Part shown: positions 58,315-64,000 of the stretch, piece after piece
How positions within the stretch are numbered: the first letter of the stretch is position 1
Layout: the number at the start of each line of letters is the position of its first letter
Assembly (NCBI RefSeq): GCF_900116895.1
Contig: NZ_FPCF01000001.1
Location: 248,001-312,000, forward strand
Origin: Pseudidiomarina donghaiensis
GTDB lineage: Bacteria; Pseudomonadota; Gammaproteobacteria; Enterobacterales; Alteromonadaceae
Direction: 5' to 3'
DNA: 64,000 nucleotides
The notes under the pieces: model-generated
Database searches by the model: none
The model's input: the letters and a program-made list of their open reading frames with translations, nothing else
What the model was told of the DNA's origin: nothing
Made by a program: the position numbers and the translations under genes

Positions 58315-59391
58315 ATGCGTATTACGGTTATGGTGTTGGTAATGGTCGTGTTGGCTGGGTGTTCGCCGCAGGCGGCACAGCAGGCGGAGCCCGCACTGGT
58401 GCAGCCGGTGAAACTGTATACCGTGCGTGACACCTCGGCTGAACGCATTCGAACATTTCCTGCGGTGGTGGAGGCCGCACAAGTTGCTCAATTAGCATTT
58501 CGTGTTGGCGGCGAGATTAGCGAGTTTCCTGCCAAGGCCGGTCATGAAGTGGCCCAAGGCGATGTGATTGCCAAATTAGACCCCACCGACTACCAGTTAG
58601 TGTTAGACCAAGCACAAGCGCGATTCGAATTAGCGCAGGCCCAATTTAGCCGCACTGAAAACTTGGTTGAGCAAGGCGTTATTTCGCCGCAGCAATTTGA
58701 CGAAGTGAAGTCGAACTTAGACGTTGCGCGCGCCAACTTAGAGACGGCACGTGCAAATGTTCGCTACACCGAGCTACGAGCACCGTTTGCAGGTACCATC
58801 GCCCACGTATTTGTTGAGCGTTTCGAAACCGTGCAACCTCAACGCGCCATTGCCACCCTACAAATGAACAATGCCATTGATGTTAGTATTCAAGTACCGG
58901 AAGGCTTATTTGCACGGGTACAACGTCAGCTAGACTATCAACCGGATGTTATTTTCGCAGCCGCACCGAAGCAGCGATTTAAAGCCACATTAAAAGAGTG
59001 GGACAGTACTGCAGACCCCGCTACCAACACCTACAAAGTGGTGTTTACCTTGCCCACGCCAAGTGACTTGAATGTGCTGCCGGGAATGTCTGCGGTGGTT
59101 GCCGTGGACGCAAATGCCGTATCGCAGCGCGACTTGAACAACCTAGTTATTCCCTCATCTGCGTTATTTTCACCCCCGACTGAAGGGCCAGACCAAGGCC
59201 ATTTTGTCTGGGTTTTCGATTCGCAAAGTGAAACTGTTCAGCGTCGCCGTGTTGAAGTACAGGCGCTAACCAATGACGGTGTGGAAATTACCAATGGCTT
59301 AAGCGCTGGCGAGCGCATAGTAGCGGCAGGAGTGCATGCGTTGCAGAATGGCCAGCAAGTTCGTGAATGGGTGAAGGAGCGAGGCCTGTAA
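58315..59391 (+). CDS. RND efflux periplasmic adaptor lipoprotein
   Basis: Membrane fusion protein of 358 residues. Signal peptide ending in lipobox LAGC, then lipoyl/hairpin region (LAFRVGGEISEFPAKAGHEVAQGDVIAKLD), coiled-coil hairpin (ARFELAQAQFSRTENLVEQGVIS) and beta-barrel. ATG at 58315 follows GGGGGA and places the signal peptide correctly; the frame is open upstream through repeat sequence. It pairs with the RND gene that starts at its stop codon. Confidence 0.9.
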   Translation: MRITVMVLVMVVLAGCSPQAAQQAEPALVQPVKLYTVRDTSAERIRTFPAVVEAAQVAQLAFRVGGEISEFPAKAGHEVAQGDVIAKLDPTDYQLVLDQAQARFELAQAQFSRTENLVEQGVISPQQFDEVKSNLDVARANLETARANVRYTELRAPFAGTIAHVFVERFETVQPQRAIATLQMNNAIDVSIQVPEGLFARVQRQLDYQPDVIFAAAPKQRFKATLKEWDSTADPATNTYKVVFTLPTPSDLNVLPGMSAVVAVDANAVSQRDLNNLVIPSSALFSPPTEGPDQGHFVWVFDSQSETVQRRRVEVQALTNDGVEITNGLSAGERIVAAGVHALQNGQQVREWVKERGL

Positions 59392-62300
59392 TGCTAAATA
59401 TCGCGCGCTTTAGTATGAAGCGCACCACCACAAGCTGGATGGTGCTGATGATACTTCTTTTAGGAGGCTTGGTCGCGCTACAGCAAATTGGTCGCTTGGA
59501 AGATCCTGAATTTACCCTTAAGCAGGCCATGGTGATTACCCAGTACCCAGGCGCTACCGCACAGCAAGTTGAAGAAGAGGTGACTTATCGCCTTGAAAAC
59601 GCCATTCAAGAGTTAAGCTACGTCGACCACATTACCTCGGTATCTAAGCCTGGCCTTAGTCAAATTATGATAGAAATGCACAGCACCTTGCGTAAACATC
59701 AAATGCCACAAGTGTGGGATGAACTTCGCCGCAAAGTGAACGATACTCGCGCGCAGCTGCCGCCCGGTAGCAGCGAGCCGATAGTCAAAGATGATTTTGC
59801 GGACGTGTATGGTATGACGTTTGCCATTAGTGGCGACGGTTACAGTTACCAAGACATTTCTGACTATACCGACTACTTGCGGCGCGAGCTGGTGCTGGTG
59901 AAAGGCGTTGGCAAAGTAATGGTGTCTGGCAAGCAAAACGAGCAAGTCATTGTTGAGGTTTCACGAGAAAAGCTTGCTAATTTTGGCATTGCGCCGCAAC
60001 AAGTGGTGAATTTGCTGCAAACTCAAAATGCCGTTAGTGATGCAGGTCGTGTGCAGATTGGTAGTGAACGTATTCGGTTACATACAACGGGCGAATTTAA
60101 AAGCGTTGATGAGCTAGCAAACTTAATGATCAGCAACCCCGGTGCGCAAGAGCGTATTCTTTTGCGTGATGTCGCCACAGTGTCGCGTCAATACCAAGAT
60201 ATACCAAGCCATTTGGTGCGTTATAACGGCCAAGAGTCGCTATGGTTGGCCTTGTCATTTGCTGCTGGTGTGAACGTGGTTGACGTTGGTGAGCGTGTTA
60301 TGCAGCGACTGGAAGAGCTGCGTTATGCGCAGCCTGTAGGCATGCACATTGATAAAATTTATGACCAACCAAGCGAAGTTGATCACTCGGTCAGCAATTT
60401 CCTCATTAACCTAGCTGAAGCGGTTATTATTGTAGTTGTGGCACTATTGCTAACCATGGGGCTACGCTCAGGCGTACTTATCGGTAGCGTGTTATTAGTG
60501 ACCGTGTTGGGCAGTTTTATTTTCATGTATCTTATGGACATTCAGCTGCAGCGCGTATCGCTTGGTGCATTAATTATTGCGTTGGGCATGCTTGTTGATA
60601 ACGCCATTGTTATTGCTGAAGGTATGCTCGTTGGTGTGCGACGCGGACTGTCGCGTATCCAGGCCGCCAGTGACGTGGTGCAGCAAAATGTATGGCCATT
60701 ACTGGGCGCTACCGCTATTGCAGTGATTGCCTTTGCGCCCATTGGGCTGTCTCGAGACGCTAGCGGCGAATATGCCAATTCTTTGTTCTGGGTGTTGTTT
60801 ATCTCGCTGCTGCTAAGCTGGTTTACGGCCATTACGCTGACACCGTTTTTGGGCAATATTCTCTTTCGCAAAGACGTGCGCGCACGCTCAGCTCGCGAGC
60901 AACCTGAAGACGATGATCATGTATATAACCACTGGGTATTTCGAGGCTACCGTAGGCTATTGCATGGGTTCTTGCGCTGGCGCAAAACCACACTAGCCGT
61001 CATGCTCGGCCTATTGGTCATTGCCGGCTACGGTTTTACCACCATCAAACAAAGCTTTTTCCCTCCAAGCACCACGCCGATGGCCTTTGTTGATTTATGG
61101 TACCCGCAGGGCACAGATATTCGCGCCACAGGGCAGCAAGTTCGCCAGCTTGAGCACTATTTATTGCTGCGTGAAGAGGAGCATGGCGTGGCTTATGTGG
61201 CAAGCACGATTGGGCAAGGTGCGCCGCGTTTTACGCTGACCTATATGGTGGAAAAGTCGTACGAAAGTTATGCGCAGATCATTCTTAGAGCAGACACGAC
61301 AGAGCAGCTGCAGGCAGTACTGCAAGACTTTGAGCAATTTCTTAAAACGCAACAGCCTGACGTTGAATACAAAATGAAGCCCCTGGAAATGGGGCCTACC
61401 CAAGCAGCGAAAATTGAAGCACGCTTTAGTGGCCCAGACCCTGTTGTGTTGCGCAAATTGGCTGAACAGGCACGTAAGATAATGGCGGCCGACTCGGGCA
61501 TTCATAATTTGCGCGACAACTGGCGTCAGCGTAGCAAAGTACTGCAGCCGGTTTTCAATGAAGCGACCGCGCGCCGGTTAGGCATTACTAAAGCCGACGT
61601 GGATGATGTATTAAAGCGTAATTTTACTGGGCAGACGGTGGGTGTTTATCGCGATGGCACCGACCTGCTACCCATTGTGGTGCGCGCCCCAGCTGATGAG
61701 CGTAGTGACTTAGAAAACTGGCGAGAGCTGCCGGTTTACAGCAGCGCTCTGCAACGACACGTGCCGCTAGGTCAAGTGGTCAGTGATATGCAACTGCTTG
61801 CCGAAGACAACTTGATCGTTCGACGCGACCGAAAGCGTACCCTGACAGTGATGGCCGATCACGATATTTTCGGTGAAGAAACGCCTGCTATGGTGCTGGC
61901 GCGCATACGGCCAGCCATTGAGGCTATTTCGTTACCTGCCGGCTATGAGTTAACCTGGGGCGGTGAGTTTGAAGCATCAAAGAAAGCCACCGGCGCCGTT
62001 TTCGAGGCCCTGCCATTGGCATTTTTGGTCATGTTTATTATTACCGTGTTGCTGTTTAGCTCCATTCGCCAAGCCGGTGTTTTGTGGACAACGGTGCCGC
62101 TGAGCATTATTGGCGTGACCCTAGGCTTGTGGGTTACCAATCAACCATTTGGCTTTATGGCATTGCTTGGCTTTTTGAGCTTATCGGGCATGCTGATTAA
62201 GAACGGCGTGGTGTTGTTGGAGCAAATTCGCGTCGAATTACGTGCTGGCAAGCAAGCCATTGATGCCTTGGTCGACGCTTCAGTAAGCCGCGTCCGCCCA

Positions 62301-62465
62301 GTTACAATGACCGCGGCCACCACCATTGTCGGTATGATTCCATTGTTATTCGACGCCTTCTTTGTCAGTATGGCCGTGGTGATTATGTTTGGTTTAGGCT
62401 TCGCAACCTTGTTAACTTTGGTTGTGGTTCCCGTTATGTACGCGTTGGTGATGCGAGTGAAATGA
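59391..62465 (+). CDS. RND multidrug-type efflux permease (HAE class)
   Basis: Proton-driven transporter of 1024 residues. TM4 motif LGMLVDNAIVIAEGMLVGVRRG and periplasmic sequence RLEDPEFTLKQAMVITQYPGATAQQVEEEVT are of the hydrophobe/amphiphile efflux class, closer in character to TriC-like pumps than to AcrB. The ATG shares one base with the adaptor stop. The substrate cannot be inferred. No outer-membrane channel gene is present. Confidence 0.9.
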   Translation: MLNIARFSMKRTTTSWMVLMILLLGGLVALQQIGRLEDPEFTLKQAMVITQYPGATAQQVEEEVTYRLENAIQELSYVDHITSVSKPGLSQIMIEMHSTLRKHQMPQVWDELRRKVNDTRAQLPPGSSEPIVKDDFADVYGMTFAISGDGYSYQDISDYTDYLRRELVLVKGVGKVMVSGKQNEQVIVEVSREKLANFGIAPQQVVNLLQTQNAVSDAGRVQIGSERIRLHTTGEFKSVDELANLMISNPGAQERILLRDVATVSRQYQDIPSHLVRYNGQESLWLALSFAAGVNVVDVGERVMQRLEELRYAQPVGMHIDKIYDQPSEVDHSVSNFLINLAEAVIIVVVALLLTMGLRSGVLIGSVLLVTVLGSFIFMYLMDIQLQRVSLGALIIALGMLVDNAIVIAEGMLVGVRRGLSRIQAASDVVQQNVWPLLGATAIAVIAFAPIGLSRDASGEYANSLFWVLFISLLLSWFTAITLTPFLGNILFRKDVRARSAREQPEDDDHVYNHWVFRGYRRLLHGFLRWRKTTLAVMLGLLVIAGYGFTTIKQSFFPPSTTPMAFVDLWYPQGTDIRATGQQVRQLEHYLLLREEEHGVAYVASTIGQGAPRFTLTYMVEKSYESYAQIILRADTTEQLQAVLQDFEQFLKTQQPDVEYKMKPLEMGPTQAAKIEARFSGPDPVVLRKLAEQARKIMAADSGIHNLRDNWRQRSKVLQPVFNEATARRLGITKADVDDVLKRNFTGQTVGVYRDGTDLLPIVVRAPADERSDLENWRELPVYSSALQRHVPLGQVVSDMQLLAEDNLIVRRDRKRTLTVMADHDIFGEETPAMVLARIRPAIEAISLPAGYELTWGGEFEASKKATGAVFEALPLAFLVMFIITVLLFSSIRQAGVLWTTVPLSIIGVTLGLWVTNQPFGFMALLGFLSLSGMLIKNGVVLLEQIRVELRAGKQAIDALVDASVSRVRPVTMTAATTIVGMIPLLFDAFFVSMAVVIMFGLGFATLLTLVVVPVMYALVMRVK

Positions 62466-63208
62466 ATCTGACGTTTTTAGGTGCCAGTGGTGGATTAGGC
62501 GGCAGTGTCACTGCTAATAATGGCAGTACCTGCGTGCAAGTGGCTGACGACATTCTTATTGATGTCGGCACCGGTATTACCGCGCTTAATTTGCCGCAGA
62601 TGCAAAAAATTCGGCACGTATTTTTAACCCATAGCCACAGCGACCATATTTGCTGCTTACCCATGCTATTGGGTAACTTATTTAATGTGGCTAACACTGA
62701 ACATCCGGTGACGGTATATGGCTCACACGACACCCTAGAGGCCATTCGCGAGCATGTATTTAACTGGGTTGTGTGGCCCGATATGCGCGAATTACCAAGC
62801 AAAGAAAAGCCGTTACTGCGGTTACAAGAAATAGAAGCAGGCGAAGTTTTTCAGTTCGGTGATATCACACTGGAGCCTTTCAAAACCTACCACACCGTGC
62901 CCACGCTTGGTTTCGCCGTTCGCCGCACCGGCCGCCAAACCGTATTTGTCGCCGACAGCGGCTATGCGCAAAGTGTGGTCGCCAACTTGAATGCGCTGGG
63001 GCCCATTGACGACATTATTCTTGAGTGCTCGTTCCCAAATGAGCTTGAAACCGTCGCAAATCAGTCGTGCCACCTGACTCCAGCCTTGTGCGAGAAACTA
63101 CTCAGCGAGCTTGCCGTTCAGCCGCTCAATATCTGGATAAATCATCTCAAACCCGACGTAGAGCAGCAAATTATTCCGCAACTGCCAAGCGCGTGGAAGT
63201 TACTCTAA
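62462..63208 (+). CDS. Metallo-beta-lactamase-fold hydrolase, possibly cyclic-nucleotide phosphodiesterase-like
   Basis: Protein of 248 residues. Metal-binding motif THSHSDHICCLP near residue 58, HTVPTLGFAVRRTGRQTVFVADSG (Asp ligand) and NHLKPDV (last His) form a dinuclear site. The spacing and N-terminus (LTFLGASGGLGGSVTANNGSTCVQV) recall class II 3',5'-cyclic nucleotide phosphodiesterases, but RNase Z-like or other hydrolase activity is possible. It overlaps the RND gene by 4 bases, so it is probably co-transcribed. Confidence 0.82.
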   Translation: MNLTFLGASGGLGGSVTANNGSTCVQVADDILIDVGTGITALNLPQMQKIRHVFLTHSHSDHICCLPMLLGNLFNVANTEHPVTVYGSHDTLEAIREHVFNWVVWPDMRELPSKEKPLLRLQEIEAGEVFQFGDITLEPFKTYHTVPTLGFAVRRTGRQTVFVADSGYAQSVVANLNALGPIDDIILECSFPNELETVANQSCHLTPALCEKLLSELAVQPLNIWINHLKPDVEQQIIPQLPSAWKLL

Positions 63209-63502
63209 ATTAAGCATAAACAACCTTAGCTGCTGCTCTTCGCGCATAATGTGCAAGATGTAAACACGCTGGTCCGCAACCTTATAGAATATACGGCAAG
63301 GGGGTACGATAAGCTCACGAATGGGAAGGTTGGGAAGTTCGGGTGCGTAACGACCTGACTCTGGAAATAAGGTTAGGGTATTTATGCGCCTTAAAACTGA
63401 GGTAACCAGTTTTGCAGCCGCTTTAGAATTGTCCAAAGCAATGTAATCGGCTAGGCCAACCAAGTCATTTTTGGCGTTAAGAGTCCATATTATTTCGGCC
63501 AT
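63200..63502 (-). CDS. ParE/RelE-family toxin
   Basis: Toxin of 100 residues: IIWTLNAKNDLVGLADYIALDNSKAA, LTLFPESGRYAPELPNLPIRELIVPPCRIFYKV and VYILHIMREEQQL give the ParE-type fold. The antitoxin gene stop abuts its ATG. Its 3' end overlaps the convergent hydrolase gene by 9 bases. Confidence 0.88.
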   Translation of the reverse strand: MAEIIWTLNAKNDLVGLADYIALDNSKAAAKLVTSVLRRINTLTLFPESGRYAPELPNLPIRELIVPPCRIFYKVADQRVYILHIMREEQQLRLFMLNLE

Positions 63503-63772
63503 TTACTCGGACCAACGGGCAATCTTGTTTTGTAGCTCATTTGTGACTTCGTCGTGGCTTTGTGTACGTTGTTCAAGAATATCTTGCTCGCCACGCGTAA
63601 TCGCCTCGAGAAGTCGTAATCGCCGCTGGGTAAATTCGTAATCTTCCACGTCAACCAAGTAAGCCGACGGTTGCCCATGTTCAGTAATAAGCACGGGCTC
63701 CTTAGACTCATGAAGCTCGGCCAAAATTTTTGTCGCTTGACGTTTCAGGCTAGTGACTAATTCAACTTTCAT
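63503..63772 (-). CDS. Phd/YefM-family antitoxin
   Basis: Antitoxin of 89 residues: KVELVTSLKRQATKILAELHESKEPVLITEHGQPSAYLVDVEDYE is the Phd/YefM DNA-binding domain, followed by a charged C-terminal tail. ATG at 63772 is chosen; a longer frame from TTG at 63802 begins at the predicted transcription start and is unlikely. It is immediately followed by the toxin gene. Confidence 0.85.
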   Translation of the reverse strand: MKVELVTSLKRQATKILAELHESKEPVLITEHGQPSAYLVDVEDYEFTQRRLRLLEAITRGEQDILEQRTQSHDEVTNELQNKIARWSE

Positions 63773-63786
63773 GATGAGGGCATCAC

Positions 63787-63807
63787 TCACTTTGATAACC
63801 AAAGTGA
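63787..63807. promoter_or_regulatory. Operator of the second toxin-antitoxin operon
   Basis: TCACTTTG and CAAAGTGA form a perfect 8 bp inverted repeat with a 5-base spacer, lying over the predicted transcription start and next to the -10. This is the expected place for antitoxin autorepression. Confidence 0.7.
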
Positions 63808-63808
63808 T

Positions 63809-63837
63809 ACTATAGTGCCACTTCTAGCTGCTGGCAA
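63809..63837 (-). promoter_or_regulatory. Promoter of the second toxin-antitoxin operon
   Basis: On the minus strand TTGCCA (63837-63832), 17 bases, TATAGT (63814-63809). The predicted start near 63802 falls within the inverted repeat. Confidence 0.75.
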
Positions 63838-63878
63838 TAGCCACGCCGATTTAAAGAGTCTGTAACGAAAACTCTAAA

Positions 63879-64000
63879 CTAAGCAAAGCCCCGCCAATCG
63901 ATAGTTTCTTCCCCTTGCGGCTTTTTCGGCACGTAAATAACGTACGCAAATTGCTGCTTCAGTTGGTCGTAACCAGCTTTAATGCTGGCGATAGAGTCAG
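63879..64000 (-). CDS. C-terminal end of an unidentified protein, cut by the window edge
   Basis: On the minus strand the frame is open from the window edge for 39 codons to TAG at 63881-63879, ending KKPQGEETIDWRGFA. Codon use looks coding and neighbouring frames are interrupted. The family is not recognised; the rest lies beyond base 64000. Confidence 0.55.
   Translation of the reverse strand, partial: DSIASIKAGYDQLKQQFAYVIYVPKKPQGEETIDWRGFA

Overview
The window is a chromosomal core region of a gammaproteobacterium of moderate GC. Gene order and protein character point to the Alteromonadales, most likely the Idiomarinaceae (Idiomarina/Pseudidiomarina); this is my inference from recognised families, not a database result. 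It encodes a full Gram-negative divisome, meso-diaminopimelate peptidoglycan synthesis, type IVa pili and an aerobic cytochrome bc1 chain. No rRNA, tRNA, CRISPR array, prophage or complete insertion sequence was seen.

Layout. 1-3475: end of petA, then petB, petC, sspA and sspB (bc1 complex plus stringent-starvation and ClpXP adaptor genes). 3493-6889 (minus): lpoA-yraN-diaA-dolP, divergent from rsmI, which is followed by the RNase P RNA gene rnpB. 8210-10474 (minus): a CHASE-GGDEF-EAL protein whose 3' end overlaps rnpB. 10590-28644: the dcw cluster mraZ-rsmH-ftsL-ftsI-murE-murF-mraY-murD-ftsW-murG-murC-ddl-ftsQ-ftsA-ftsZ-lpxC, with a MraZ operator at its head. 28789-33375: dciA-like gene (minus), an M23 peptidase, secA and mutT. 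33372-40525 (minus): zapD, coaE, pilD, pilC, pilB, pilA, nadC; pilA has a long leader containing a cyclic-di-GMP (GEMM-I) riboswitch. 40809-42756: a Phd/ParE toxin-antitoxin pair, ampD and ampE. 42768-49744: pdhR-aceE-aceF-lpd behind a PdhR operator. 50021-52386: a stand-alone encapsulated-ferritin-type protein and an M13 peptidase. 52481-57296: a copper/silver-type RND efflux set. 57293-63208: a LysR regulator, a second RND pump and a metallo-beta-lactamase-fold hydrolase. 63200-63772 (minus): a second toxin-antitoxin pair. The last 120 bases are the 3' end of an unidentified minus-strand gene.

The most unusual feature is a set of palindromic repeats. A 43-45 bp element of two adjacent hairpins occurs five times plus one partial copy: as an inverted pair between lpxC and dciA, behind lpd, and twice in frame inside aceF. 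In aceF both linkers that follow the lipoyl domains consist largely of this element plus further hairpins, in place of the usual Ala/Pro-rich linkers. The first hairpin is almost invariant; the arms of the second differ between copies but stay complementary. In two copies the element also supplies the stop codon of the neighbouring gene. A second palindromic family lies in the 5' leader of pdhR and upstream of the second RND operon.

The regulatory layer is readable in several places: MraZ boxes at mraZ, a PdhR box at pdhR, the riboswitch at pilA together with a GGDEF-EAL protein elsewhere in the window, and a promoter with inverted-repeat operator at the second toxin-antitoxin pair.
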